64,000 nt of DNA from RYN-111 sp963760125 (lineage in GTDB: Bacteria; Actinomycetota; Actinomycetes; Mycobacteriales; SCTD01), in NCBI GenBank assembly GCA_963760125.1, contig CAVXBV010000016.1, positions 1 to 64,000 of the forward strand. Direction: 5' to 3'. Shown here piece by piece: positions 54,671 to 63,948 of this stretch (the first letter of the stretch is position 1; each line of letters starts with the position of its first letter). The notes below the pieces were generated by a model, which worked only from the letters and a program-made list of their open reading frames with translations, was not told the DNA's origin and made no database searches. A program made the translations under genes and the position numbers.

Positions 54671-54880
54671 ATGAGCACCCGTACCCCCGATGCCGAGGCT
54701 CTCCTGACCCCCGCTGAGGTCGCGTCGATGTTCCGCGTGGACCCCAAGACGGTCACCCGTTGGGCCAAGAGCGGCAAGCTGACCTCGATCCGCACCCTCG
54801 GCGGCCACCGTCGCTACCGCGAGGCCGAAGTCCGTTCGCTGCTGGCCGGTATCCCGCAGCCCCGTCCCACCTCCTCCTGA
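54671..54880 (+). CDS. bldC: Developmental regulator BldC (MerR-type DNA-binding protein)
   Basis: BldC is a one-domain, MerR-like winged-helix protein that binds repeated DNA sites cooperatively and in Streptomyces delays development. The 69-residue product is a full-length match: LLTPAEVASMFRVDPKTVTRWAKSGKL, then LGGHRRYREAEVRSLLAG. GAGAGGA precedes ATG 54671. In non-sporulating actinobacteria its role is less clear. Confidence 0.96.
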   Translation: MSTRTPDAEALLTPAEVASMFRVDPKTVTRWAKSGKLTSIRTLGGHRRYREAEVRSLLAGIPQPRPTSS

Positions 54881-54883
54881 TCC

Positions 54884-54902
54884 CGGGCCCTCCGGGGCCC
54901 TT
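54884..54902 (+). terminator. bldC terminator
   Basis: GGGCCC, loop TCCG, GGGCCC, followed by TTT, four bases after the bldC stop. Confidence 0.7.
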
Positions 54903-55014
54903 TGCTGGCTGCCCAGCCAGGCATGCCCAGAGCCTGCGTCCCTGTGAGGGCCGGGCCAGCAGACGACGGCGCCGCACTCGCCCCCGGGTGCGGCGCCGCT
55001 CGCGTTCGCCGCGC

Positions 55015-55049
55015 AACGACAAGAGCCGCGACCTCGAAGGGTGCGGCTC
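55015..55049 (-). terminator. Terminator of the tRNA cluster
   Basis: On the minus strand GAGCCGC pairs with GCGGCTC over a 13-nt loop, followed by TTGTCGTT. It lies 27 bases downstream of tRNA-Phe. Confidence 0.65.
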
Positions 55050-55075
55050 GTCGTGCGTCCGGGGCTGAACCGTGG

Positions 55076-55148
55076 TGGCCAGGGACGGAGTCGAACCGCC
55101 GACCCTGCGATTTTCAGTCGCATGCTCTACCAGCTGAGCTACCTGGCC
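55076..55148 (-). tRNA. tRNA-Phe (GAA)
   Basis: A 73-nt cloverleaf with acceptor GGCCAGG/CCTGGCC, anticodon loop CTGAAAA (anticodon GAA) and T-loop GGTTCGACTCC. CCA is not encoded. Last tRNA of a three-gene cluster. Confidence 0.95.
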
Positions 55149-55190
55149 GTGCCGTGCTTGTCCTGCTGTGAACTGCTGGGTCTGTCGTAC

Positions 55191-55267
55191 TGGCGACCCC
55201 GACGGGACTCGAACCCGCGACCTCCGCCGTGACAGGGCGGCGCGCTAACCAACTGCGCTACGGGGCC
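55191..55267 (-). tRNA. tRNA-Asp (GTC)
   Basis: Cloverleaf with acceptor GGCCCCG/CGGGGTC, anticodon loop CTGTCAC (anticodon GTC), discriminator G and encoded CCA at 55191-55193. Confidence 0.95.
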
Positions 55268-55305
55268 TGATGCGTGGTGCTCAGGCCATTCAATTGTGTG
55301 TGCTG

Positions 55306-55378
55306 TGCCCCCAACGGGATTCGAACCCGCGTAGCCACCTTGAAAGGGTGGAGTCCTGGGCCGCTAGACGATGGGGAC
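55306..55378 (-). tRNA. tRNA-Glu (TTC)
   Basis: A 73-nt cloverleaf with acceptor GTCCCCA/TGGGGGC, anticodon loop CTTTCAA (anticodon TTC) and discriminator A. CCA is not encoded. First tRNA of the Glu-Asp-Phe cluster. Confidence 0.95.
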
Positions 55379-55432
55379 GGCGCCGTTGGCATGCGGCGCG
55401 TCCACGTCGCGTGGCCGTCGGGGACCGGTGAA

Positions 55433-56895
55433 TCATAGCGGACCTGCGGCTCGGCCGTCCGGAGCAGGGTGCCGGGCCAGCAGGGCCCGGGCCGCCTTGC
55501 GGTCGGTCTTGCCGACACTGGTCAGCGGGACGTCGTCGACGACGTGCACCTCACGGGGGGCCTTGTGTGCCGCGATGACCGCTCGGCCGTGGGCGAGCAG
55601 CTCCTCGGCGGTGGCCGGCGCACGCAGCGACACGAACGCGACGACCTCCTCGCCGAGCAGGTCGTCGGGCCGGCCCACGACGGCGGCGCGGGCCACCGCG
55701 GGGTGGGTCAGCAGGGCGTCCTCGACGTCGCGGGGGTAGACGTTGAACCCGCCGCGCAGGATGACGTCCTTGATCCGGTCGACGACCCACAGGTAGCCGT
55801 CCTCGTCGACCCGCCCCATGTCCCCTGTCCGCAGCCAGCCGTCCACGACGGTCGAGGCCGTCGCGGCCGGGTCGCGGTGGTAGCCGAGCATCACGCCAGG
55901 GCTGCGGACCAGGACCTCGCCGTCGTCGGCGATCGCCACCTCGACGCCGGGGACCGGGCGACCGACCGAGCCGTGCCGCCGCGCGTCCGGGGGGTTCATC
56001 GTGACGGTCGAGGTGGCCTCGGTGCAGCCGTAGCCGTCGCACAGGCGGACGTGCGGCAGCCGACGCTCGAGCTCCTCCCAGACCGCGACGGGGAGCGGCG
56101 CACCACCGGTCGTGACGTAGGTCAGGCTGGCCAGGTCGCGGGCCTCGAGCGGCTCCCGCAGCAGCTGCTGGACCATCGACGGCACCATCGCGCTCGCCTG
56201 CGCCCGGTGGTGCTCGACGAGGTCGATCCACCCTTTCGCGTCGAAGCGGCGTTGGAGCACCAGCAGCGACGGCTCCCGCTGGTGCAGTCGCGCCGCCGTG
56301 GTCACCAGGCCGTACACGTGCGACAGCGGCAGGGGTACGACGGACACCCGCGCGCCCGCAGAGGCGGTCACCGACTCACGGGCCCGGGTGATCGCGACCA
56401 GCCCGCCGGTGCTGAGCATGACGCCCTTGGCCCGCCCGGTGGTACCGCCGGTGTAGAGCAGGGCCGCGAGGTCGGCCTCGTCGCGTGGTTCGGAGTCCTC
56501 CGGGTCGGCCGCCTCCAGAGCTCGCAACGCAGCCAGGTCGAGCGCGGGCACGCCGAGGTCGTGGAAGCGCGCGTCCTCCGTGACGAGGACGACGGCACCG
56601 GAGTCGGTCAGGACGTGCTGCACCTCGGTCGGGGTGAGGGCCGGCAGGGCAGGGGTGGCCACGGCTCCGAGGCGCCAGACCGCGCCGTACAGCTGAAGGA
56701 GCTCGGGGCAGTTGGGCAGGACGACGGCCACGCGGTCGCCCGGTCGCACGCCCCATGCCCGCAGCCCAGCCGCGAGTCGAGCGGTGCGTTCGTGCAGGTC
56801 GGCGCTCCGCAGGACCTGCCCTCGAACGCGATCGCGTCGTGGTCACCGAGCCGCTGATGCGCGGCGTCGGCCAGGTCTGCCAGCGGGTTGCTCAC
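55433..56895 (-). CDS. AMP-dependent acyl-CoA synthetase/ligase, frame broken near 56820
   Basis: The enzyme activates a carboxylic acid, probably a fatty acid, with ATP and CoA. ANL-superfamily motifs are present: YTGGTTGRAKGVMLS, DGYGCTEATSTVTMN, GWLRTGDMGRVD, DRIKDVILRGGFNVYPRDVE, and the C-terminal catalytic Lys in TSVGKTDRKAAR. The frame changes near 56818-56822 as if one base were missing; upstream of it GTG 56895 begins a natural N-terminus (SNPLADLADAAHQRLGDHDA). Restored length is about 487 aa. The exact acyl substrate is unknown. A thiolase gene follows on its upstream side, fitting beta-oxidation. Confidence 0.88.
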
Positions 56896-56951
56896 CGGAC
56901 CACCCTCGCACCCGCCACCCCGCGGGCGAAGGGGTGCGAGGGCAGAAGGTC

Positions 56952-58091
56952 CTAGAGGAGCTCGAGGATGGTGGCGTTGGCCTGGCCGCCGCCCTCGCAC
57001 ATGGTCTGGAGGCCGTACCTGATGTTGTTGTCGCGCATGTGGTGGACCAGCGTGGTCATGATCCGGGCGCCGGAGCCGCCGAGCGGGTGACCGAGGGCGA
57101 TGGCTCCTCCGAGCGGGTTGGTGAGCTTGTCGTCAGCACCGATCTCCTTGAGCCACGCCATGGGGACGGACGCGAACGCCTCGTTGACCTCGAAGGCGCC
57201 GATGTCGGACAGCGACAGCCCCGACTTCTTCAGCGCCTTCTGGGTCGCCGGGATCGGGGCGGTGAGCATCGGCATCGGGGCCGCGCCGGTGACGACCGCG
57301 GTGTGGATGCGAGCGATCGGCGTGAGCCCGTTGTTCTTGGCGAACTCACTGGTCGTGATCAGCAGCGCCGCCGAGCCGTCGCTGATCTGGCTGGAGTTGG
57401 CAGCCGTGATCTTCCCGCCCTCCTTGAAGGGCGTCTTCAAAGTCGCGAGCTTCTCCAGCGTGCCTCCGGGGCGGATCCCCTCGTCCTTGGTGACCAGGCC
57501 GTTCTCGGTCTGGATACCGACGATCTGCTGGTCGAAGGCTCCGGCCTCCTGCGCGGCGAGCGCCCGCGCCTGGCTCTGCAGGCCGTACTCGTCGAGCTGG
57601 GTGCGGGACAGGCCCCACGTGTCGGCGATGTCCTCGGCGCCGGTGCCCTGGTTCGGGAAGTCGCTCCCGTAGCGCTCGGAGTACATCTCGCCGAGGGGGC
57701 TGGCGGTGAAGGAGGACCCCATCGGCGTGCGGCTCATCATCTCGACACCACCGGCCACAGCCACGTCGTACTGGCCCGACATGACCCCAGCGGCGGCGAA
57801 GTGCACGGCCTGCTGGGAGGAGCCGCACTGGCGGTCGACGGTGGTGCCGGGCACGTGCTCGGGCCAGCCGGCGGACAGCACGGCGGTGCGCGCGATGTCG
57901 AAGGTCTGCTCACCGATCTGCATGACGCAGCCCCAGACGACGTCGTCGACCAGACCCGGGTCGATGCCGGAGCGCTCGGCGAGCGCCTGCAGGACGAGGG
58001 CGGAGATGTCAGCGGAGTGGAGGCCGGACAGGCCACCTCCCCGCTTGCCGACGGGCGTACGGACGGCTTCGACGATGACGGCGTCGCGCAT
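56952..58091 (-). CDS. Acetyl-CoA acetyltransferase (thiolase)
   Basis: Thiolases cleave 3-ketoacyl-CoA or condense two acetyl-CoA. The 379-residue product has the nucleophile Cys89 in VDRQCGSSQQAVHF, GGVEMMSRTPMG, and the C-terminal NPLGGAIALGHPLGGSG (His) and CEGGGQANA (second Cys). These are the full catalytic set. It is upstream of the acyl-CoA ligase gene on the same strand, and EtfD elsewhere in the window could serve the same fatty-acid oxidation. Confidence 0.94.
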   Translation of the reverse strand: MRDAVIVEAVRTPVGKRGGGLSGLHSADISALVLQALAERSGIDPGLVDDVVWGCVMQIGEQTFDIARTAVLSAGWPEHVPGTTVDRQCGSSQQAVHFAAAGVMSGQYDVAVAGGVEMMSRTPMGSSFTASPLGEMYSERYGSDFPNQGTGAEDIADTWGLSRTQLDEYGLQSQARALAAQEAGAFDQQIVGIQTENGLVTKDEGIRPGGTLEKLATLKTPFKEGGKITAANSSQISDGSAALLITTSEFAKNNGLTPIARIHTAVVTGAAPMPMLTAPIPATQKALKKSGLSLSDIGAFEVNEAFASVPMAWLKEIGADDKLTNPLGGAIALGHPLGGSGARIMTTLVHHMRDNNIRYGLQTMCEGGGQANATILELL

Positions 58092-58179
58092 GGTGGTGCT
58101 CCTCGGTGCTCGGTGGTCCTTCGAGGGTAACCACCGTTCACGTCGGCATGAAGATCGTCAGCAGGGGCAGGGCACCAGA

Positions 58180-59997
58180 GTGAGCAGACTTCCCGCCGGC
58201 ATCGGTACCCATCGCGTCCTCGCGGACGGCGAGACCGCCGCCCTCCTCCGTCGGGACGGCGAGATCGACTGGTGGTGCCTGCCCCGCTTCGACAGCCCCC
58301 CGGTGCTCTGGTCCCTGCTGGACCCCGACGGGTCCTGCGCCCGCTGGGTCGGTGTGCGCGGCGTCGAGCGGGACGAGACCCCTGCGGCGCCTGCGCTCTC
58401 GACCCTGCTGAGATCAGCCACCACGCGGCTGGAGTGCCTCGACGGCTTCGTCGGCGGCGCGCTCGTCAGGTGCGTGCGGGCGCTGGACGCAGATCTCGAC
58501 GTCGAGCACGAGCTCGGCCTCGGCGGCTTCGGTACGACGGAGGTGAGGTGGGACCGCGGGGCGGTCGACCTGCCGGTCGGCACCGTCAGCGTGCGGGGAG
58601 GTGCCGGGACCTTCGACGGCGGACGGGCGCTGCATCGGGTCACCGCACCGAGGGGCGAGTGGGCCGCACTGGTCATCTCCCTGGGCGACGGCCCCGTCGG
58701 GGACGCGTCCTCGCTGCGCGAGCAGCTGCTCGAGGCGCGACGCATCGCCGACCAGGGGGTCGCCAGCGCGCGCGTTCCCCGCTTGCACCCTGAGCGGTGC
58801 CGCGACTCCCTGCGGGTGCTCGAGGCGCTGGCCGCCCCGACCGGCGCTGTTGTCGCGGCGTTGACGACCTCGCTGCCTGAGGCGCTGCCGGGTGATCGGC
58901 AGTGGGACTACCGCTACTCCTGGCTGCGCGACGCGGCTCTCGCGACGTCTGCTGCGGCGCTGCTCGGCTCCGGCACAGCCGCGACGCAGTTCCTCGCGTT
59001 TGCCCTCACCGTCCTGGGCGACGACCCGATGGCGGCCCCTCCTGTCACCACGGTGGATGGCGGTGAGGTTCCTGACGAGGTGGAGGTACCGGGCGTCGCC
59101 GGCTGGGGCGGGGCTCAGCCGGTCCGCACCGGCAACGCCGCGCGTTCGCAGGTCCAGCACGACGCGCTCGGCCTGTTCGTCGAGGCGGTGTCGATGCACC
59201 TGCAGACCGGCGGCCCGGTCGACGACGCGACGTGGGCCGCGGTCGAGCGGATCGCCGACGGGCTCAGCGATCTCGTGCTCGCTGATGCCATCGAGCCGTC
59301 CAGCGGCGTGTGGGAGCTGCGCGATCCCAAGCTGCTGGTGAGCGAGGACGTCGGCCGGTGGCTGGCGCTGGACCGCGCCGTCTGGATCGGACGGACCCGC
59401 TTGCGACGTACCCGCCGGTGGCGCAAGGCGCGGGACGTGCTCGCCGACCGGGTCCTGGGGGCCGTGCGTGAGGACGGCACCCTTCCCATGGTCTACGGCG
59501 AGCCCGACGGGCCGACCGACGTGACGGCGCTGTTCGTGCCGCTGTTCGGGATGCGTCGTGGGGAGCAGGCGCAGCGCATGGTGCTCGGCACGCTGGACCG
59601 GTTGGGTGCCGGTCCGGTCCTCTACCGGTACGAACCGGGGGTGACCGACGGCGAGGCCTGGGACGGGCTCCTGGGGAGTGAAGGCACCTTCTTGCCGGTG
59701 TCGTTCATGGCGGTGGGAGCCCTCGCCGCGGTGGGTCTGCGGGACCAGGCCCACGAGCGCCTGGAAGCGCTGTGCGCCCTGCTCCCGCGGCTGATCCCGG
59801 AGATGTGGGACCCGGTCGAGGACCGATCCCTGGGCAACGTCCCTCTTGTCTGGAGCCACATGGAGCTCGCGCGCGCCGTGTACGTCCTGGACGCTCTGGA
59901 CCGCCGGGCTCGGTGGGGACCCGTCGGCTTCGCGCTCTGGCGGGTCGGGCGGTACCTCCGGCTGCGCCGTCGGCGGGACCGGGGAGTGCGTCCGTAG
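58180..59997 (+). CDS. Glycoside hydrolase family 15 protein (glucoamylase/trehalase-like)
   Basis: GH15 enzymes release glucose from alpha-glucans or trehalose by inversion. The 605-residue product has the usual N-terminal DGEIDWWCLPRFDSPPVLW domain, and the (alpha/alpha)6 barrel with GDRQWDYRYSWLRDAALA near residue 238 and the C-terminal GNVPLVWSHMELARAVYVLD. No signal peptide is present, so it is cytoplasmic. Actinobacterial enzymes of this architecture are often trehalases; substrate not certain. GTG 58180 is preceded by AGGGGCAGGG. Confidence 0.9.
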   Translation: MSRLPAGIGTHRVLADGETAALLRRDGEIDWWCLPRFDSPPVLWSLLDPDGSCARWVGVRGVERDETPAAPALSTLLRSATTRLECLDGFVGGALVRCVRALDADLDVEHELGLGGFGTTEVRWDRGAVDLPVGTVSVRGGAGTFDGGRALHRVTAPRGEWAALVISLGDGPVGDASSLREQLLEARRIADQGVASARVPRLHPERCRDSLRVLEALAAPTGAVVAALTTSLPEALPGDRQWDYRYSWLRDAALATSAAALLGSGTAATQFLAFALTVLGDDPMAAPPVTTVDGGEVPDEVEVPGVAGWGGAQPVRTGNAARSQVQHDALGLFVEAVSMHLQTGGPVDDATWAAVERIADGLSDLVLADAIEPSSGVWELRDPKLLVSEDVGRWLALDRAVWIGRTRLRRTRRWRKARDVLADRVLGAVREDGTLPMVYGEPDGPTDVTALFVPLFGMRRGEQAQRMVLGTLDRLGAGPVLYRYEPGVTDGEAWDGLLGSEGTFLPVSFMAVGALAAVGLRDQAHERLEALCALLPRLIPEMWDPVEDRSLGNVPLVWSHMELARAVYVLDALDRRARWGPVGFALWRVGRYLRLRRRRDRGVRP

Positions 59998-60074
59998 GGG
60001 CCTCAGCCTGCACTCGCCCCCACGCTGCAGTGCCGGCCGTGAGTCTCCGGACATGGGCTACCGTCAGCCGGTCG

Positions 60075-60147
60075 GGGCTGCTAGCTCAACTGGCAGAGCA
60101 GCGGACTTTTAATCCGCGGGTTCAGGGTTCGATCCCCTGGCGGCCCA
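60075..60147 (+). tRNA. tRNA-Lys (TTT)
   Basis: A 73-nt cloverleaf with acceptor GGGCTGC/GCGGCCC, anticodon loop CTTTTAA (anticodon TTT) and discriminator A. CCA is not encoded. Confidence 0.95.
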
Positions 60148-60204
60148 CAGGGTGATGTCGCAAAACCGCGAGACCCCTCCCGGTGAACGAGGCACCATGG
60201 TCTC

Positions 60205-61680
60205 GTGCACACCGACACCGAGCAGTGCCTGCGGGCCGTGCAGGCCAAGGACGCACGGTTCGACGGCTGGTTCTTCACCGCCGTCCGCACGACCGGCATC
60301 TACTGCCGCCCGAGCTGTCCCGCCGTACCTCCGAAGGCCCGCAACGTGGTCTTCCACCCGACCGCCGCGAGTGCCCAGGCCGCGGGGTACCGCGCGTGCA
60401 AGCGATGCCGACCCGATGCCACGCCGGGCAGTCCGGAGTGGGACGTGCGCGGTGACCTGGTCGCCCGTGCCGTCCGCCTCATCGGGGACGGCGTCGTCGA
60501 TCGCGAGGGCGTTCCTGGCCTGGCCGAGCGGCTGGGCTACTCCCGCCGGCAGGTCGAGCGGATGCTTCGCGCGGAGCTCGGCGCCGGTCCGCTCGGGCTG
60601 GCACGAGCCCAACGCGCCCAGACGGCGCGGCTGCTCATCGAGACCACCGACCTCGGCCTCGCCGACGTCGCGTTCGCCGCCGGGTTCGGCAGCGTGCGGC
60701 AGTTCAACGAGACGGTGCGCGAGGTCTTCGCGACGACTCCGGGTGATCTCCGTGCGCGGTCCCGCGCGCAGATCACGACCCCCGGGACGGTGACGGTCCG
60801 CCTGCCGTTCCGTGCGCCGCTGTTCCCGGACAACCTGTTCGGGCACCTCGTGGCCACCGGGGTCCCAGGGGTCGAGGAGTGGCGTGACGGGTGAGTACCG
60901 GCGGACCCTGCGCCTGCCGCGCGGCCACGGCGTCGTGGCCCTCGCTCCGGCGAGTGACCACGTGCGCTGCACCCTGACGCTGACCGACCTGCGCGACCTG
61001 TCGACCGCCATCGCGCGCTGTCGACGGCTCCTCGACCTCGACGCCGACCCGGTCGCCATCGATGCCCAGCTCGCCGCCGATCCGCTCCTGGAACCGCTGG
61101 TAGGCAAGGCTCCCGGCCGCCGGGTACCGCGGACCGTCGACGAGCACGAGATGGCCCTGCGCGCCGTCCTGGGCCAGCAGGTCAGCACCCAGGCCGCGCG
61201 CACGCACGCCGCCCGTCTCGTCCAGGCAGTACGGCGACCCGGTCGTCGACGCCACGCTGACCCACCTGTTCCCGACGCCCAGAGCAGCTGCTGGACGCGG
61301 GTCCCCACCTGGCGATGCCGGCAGCGCGGCGCGACACCGTCCTGCGGCTCGCCCGAGCGCTGGTCGACGGAGACGTCGAGCTCGGACCGGGCGTCGACCG
61401 GCTGCGGTCCCGCGCCCAGCTGACGGCGCTGAAGGGCCTCGGGCCCTGGACCGTGGAGACGATCGCGATGCGTGCTCTGGGCGACCCGGATGCGTTCCTC
61501 CCCACCGACCTCGGTGTGAGGCAGCTCGCTCCCACGATCGGGATCACCGACCTCACGACCCGGGCTGAGCAGTGGCGTCCTTGGCGCGCCTACGCCGTCC
61601 AGCACCTGTGGGCCCTCGGTGACCACCCGGTCAACCAGCTGCCTCCTCCCGACGCCACACTCGCCAAGGACCTCTCATGA
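60205..61680 (+). CDS. alkA: Ada-N/AraC/AlkA fusion DNA repair protein, frame broken at three sites
   Basis: The product combines an Ada-type metal-binding domain (GIYCRPSCPA and YRACKRCRPDA), an AraC-type helix-turn-helix (ADVAFAAGFGSVRQFNETVREVF), and a C-terminal AlkA 3-methyladenine glycosylase with the helix-hairpin-helix LTALKGLGPWTVETIAMRAL and a catalytic Asp in DAFLPTDLGVRQL. Single extra bases near 60890, 61228 and 61281 break the frame; removing them gives about 490 residues of continuous homology. It overlaps ogt by four bases, forming an alkylation-repair operon. Confidence 0.9.
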
Positions 61681-62138
61681 CCTACGCCGTGATCGACAGC
61701 CCCGTCGGCCCGCTGACCCTGGTCGAACGTGCGGGCGCCCTCGCCGGGATCTACCTGACGCAGCACCGCCACCAGCCACCGCTCCAGGGAGCACGGGACG
61801 ACCGGCTGCTCCCCGAAGCCCAGGCCCAGCTGGCGGCCTACTTCACCGGCGATCTCACGGACTTCGACCTGCCGCTCTGCGTGGGGGGCACCGCCTTCCA
61901 GCAGCAGGTGTGGCAGGCGCTGGCCACGATCCCGTACGGCCAGACGTGGACCTACGGCCAGCTGGCCGACGCGATCGGCAACCCGCGGGCGGTCCGCGCC
62001 GTCGGTCTGGCCAACGGACGCAACCCCGTGAGCATCGTCGTGCCCTGCCACCGCGTCGTCGGGGCGAACGGCAGTCTCACCGGGTACGGCGGGGGGCTGG
62101 AGCGCAAGAAGTGGCTGCTCGACCACGAGCGACGCTGA
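61677..62138 (+). CDS. ogt: Methylated-DNA-[protein]-cysteine S-methyltransferase
   Basis: The suicide enzyme removes methyl groups from O6-methylguanine. The 153-residue product contains FQQQVWQALATIPYGQTWTYGQLA, the helix-turn-helix arginine finger region NPRAVRAVGLANGRNP, and the acceptor Cys124 in VPCHRVVGANGSLTGYGGG. ATG 61677 overlaps the alkA stop, so both alkylation-repair proteins are co-translated. Confidence 0.96.
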   Translation: MTYAVIDSPVGPLTLVERAGALAGIYLTQHRHQPPLQGARDDRLLPEAQAQLAAYFTGDLTDFDLPLCVGGTAFQQQVWQALATIPYGQTWTYGQLADAIGNPRAVRAVGLANGRNPVSIVVPCHRVVGANGSLTGYGGGLERKKWLLDHERR

Positions 62139-62147
62139 CCCGGCCCG

Positions 62148-63455
62148 TCACGGGCGTGCGGAGGAGCCCTGGCGCGCCGTACGGGACCGGTCGGCGAGCT
62201 CGCGGGCCAGGCCCTCGGTCTCGGCGTACGGCCGGTGCTGGAGCTCGGCGCCCGTGAGTCGACGGCCGGCGCTGTCGACGTGGACGCTGCCGAGGCCGAG
62301 CCAGCGCTGCCACGGCCCTTGGGTGCGGCGCACGCTCTGCACCTTGGCCAACGGCACGACGTCGGTCGTCGTGGTGAGGATCCCGCGCTGCGCCACGACG
62401 AAGCGCTCGTCCAGCCCGACGCGCAGCTTGGGCGACGACAGCGGTGCCCGGCGGCGCGCAGCCGGCGGGGCAGCCTGCGTCGCGCGCGGGAGCTGCGCGC
62501 CGAGGACCCGTTCCAGGAGCTGCTCGGCGACCGCCCGCGGCGCGACGGGCAGCAGCGCGGAGGTGAGGGTCTGCTCCGTGCCCCCCGTGGCGGAGTAGCC
62601 GGCCACGTCGACCTCGACGCGCACCCAGCCGCGCCGCCGCCACAGGATCGGCTCGGTGACGCGGAGGGTCTGCACCTTGCCGGGCGGGATGGTCTGGGTA
62701 CGCCGGTCCAGCAGCCCCTGGCGCAGTCGGAGGCCCTGCGGCACCTCGGCCACCGAGAAGCCGTACTCCGCGATCACCCGGCGGGCCGCGAGGCCCAGCG
62801 TCCCGACGAGGAGGGGGACGGCGGTGGCTGCCGCAGCCGCCCCGGCGCGCAGGTCGATCGCGGTGGTGACCACGAGTCCGACCAGGACGACGATCCCGGT
62901 GATGGCCGGGGCGCCGAGCAGGACAGAGGTGATGAGGACGTCGGTCTGCACCTCCACGAGCAGCAGCTCAGCGGGCGGCGGCGCGGCGGTCTCGTCCGTG
63001 GGCGCTTGGGTCGACCGGGCGAGCAGCTCGGTACGCAGCGCCGTCCCCACCGGTTCGGAGAGGAAGGACAGCTTCGCCTCGCTGTCGCCCTGGCCGACGA
63101 CCTCGAGGCGCAGCTCCACCAGGCCGGTCACGCGCGCCAGCAGCGGGCGCACCAGATCGACGGTCTGCAGGCGCGCCAGGGGTACGCGCCGGTCCTGCTT
63201 CTGGAAGACCCCGGAGCGGACGTGCAGCTCGGCCCCCTCCACGCGGTACGACGTCGCGCGCCACGAGAGCCACCCGATGCCTGCTGCGGCGAGGGTCCCG
63301 AGCAGCAGCAGGAGCAGCGCGAGCAGCCGGCTCTGCTGCCGGCCCTGCTGTCCCAGGATGATGAGCACCACCAGCAGGTAGCGGCCGCTGCGCAGCACCG
63401 GGGTCAGCGGGTGCAGGCGCTGCCAGGCGGTGTCCTGCTCAGGCGCGTCAGACAC
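62148..63455 (-). CDS. Bacterial-PH-domain membrane protein (YdbT-like)
   Basis: The 435-residue product has pairs of transmembrane helices separated by repeated bacterial PH (bPH2) domains, visible as YRVEGAELHVRSGVFQKQDR with VPLARLQTVDL, and FVVAQRGILTTTTDVVPLAKVQSVRR. This is the YdbT pattern. It overlaps the YdbS-like gene by eight bases, and such pairs are thought to form one membrane complex of unknown role. Confidence 0.87.
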   Translation of the reverse strand: MSDAPEQDTAWQRLHPLTPVLRSGRYLLVVLIILGQQGRQQSRLLALLLLLLGTLAAAGIGWLSWRATSYRVEGAELHVRSGVFQKQDRRVPLARLQTVDLVRPLLARVTGLVELRLEVVGQGDSEAKLSFLSEPVGTALRTELLARSTQAPTDETAAPPPAELLLVEVQTDVLITSVLLGAPAITGIVVLVGLVVTTAIDLRAGAAAAATAVPLLVGTLGLAARRVIAEYGFSVAEVPQGLRLRQGLLDRRTQTIPPGKVQTLRVTEPILWRRRGWVRVEVDVAGYSATGGTEQTLTSALLPVAPRAVAEQLLERVLGAQLPRATQAAPPAARRRAPLSSPKLRVGLDERFVVAQRGILTTTTDVVPLAKVQSVRRTQGPWQRWLGLGSVHVDSAGRRLTGAELQHRPYAETEGLARELADRSRTARQGSSARP

Positions 63456-63915
63456 CGGCGGCGCGGGCCTCGCCGAGGGCGGCCAGGCGGTCCCGCAGCC
63501 GCGCGGCCTCGTCCGCCCGCAGCCCCGGGATGGAGGCGTCGGTCGCGGCCGCGGCCGTGTGCAGGACGACGGTCGCCAGGCCGTAGCGCCGCGCGAGCGG
63601 ACCGGCGACGACGTCGACGAACTGCATCCGTCCGTACGGCACGACCGACAGGCGCCGGACGAGGACGCCTCGACGCACCAGGAGGTCGTCGCCCCGCTCG
63701 GCGTAGCCGATGGCGTGGAACGCGCGGTGCAGCAGCCGGAGGACGAGCAGCAGGAACGCTGCCACGACGAGCAGGCCGGCGACGGCGGGAGCCCCGCCGC
63801 GGGTCACTCCGAGGACCACGGCCGCGACGACCGCGAGGCCGCCGAGCGAGGTCAGGGCGACGGTGCGGCGCAGGCGCAGCAGGGCGGGGTCCGGGTGACG
63901 CCAGTCGGGCTCCAT
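63448..63915 (-). CDS. Bacterial-PH-domain membrane protein (YdbS-like)
   Basis: The 155-residue product has two transmembrane helices (about residues 19-60) followed by one bPH2 domain: AIGYAERGDDLLVRRGVLVRRLSVVPYGRMQFVDV. It precedes and overlaps the YdbT-like gene. TACCGT ends six bases before ATG 63915 on its strand, the leaderless pattern. Confidence 0.87.
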   Translation of the reverse strand: MEPDWRHPDPALLRLRRTVALTSLGGLAVVAAVVLGVTRGGAPAVAGLLVVAAFLLLVLRLLHRAFHAIGYAERGDDLLVRRGVLVRRLSVVPYGRMQFVDVVAGPLARRYGLATVVLHTAAAATDASIPGLRADEAARLRDRLAALGEARAAGV

Positions 63916-63921
63916 GCGCTC

Positions 63922-63941
63922 ACGGTAGGCGGCTCTACCCT
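63922..63941. promoter_or_regulatory. Divergent -10 boxes for the PH-domain pair and the right-edge gene
   Basis: TACCGT on the minus strand (63927-63922) ends six bases before ATG 63915. TACCCT on the plus strand (63936-63941) ends seven bases before GTG 63949. Both genes therefore look leaderless. Confidence 0.5.
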
Positions 63942-63948
63942 CGGAGGC

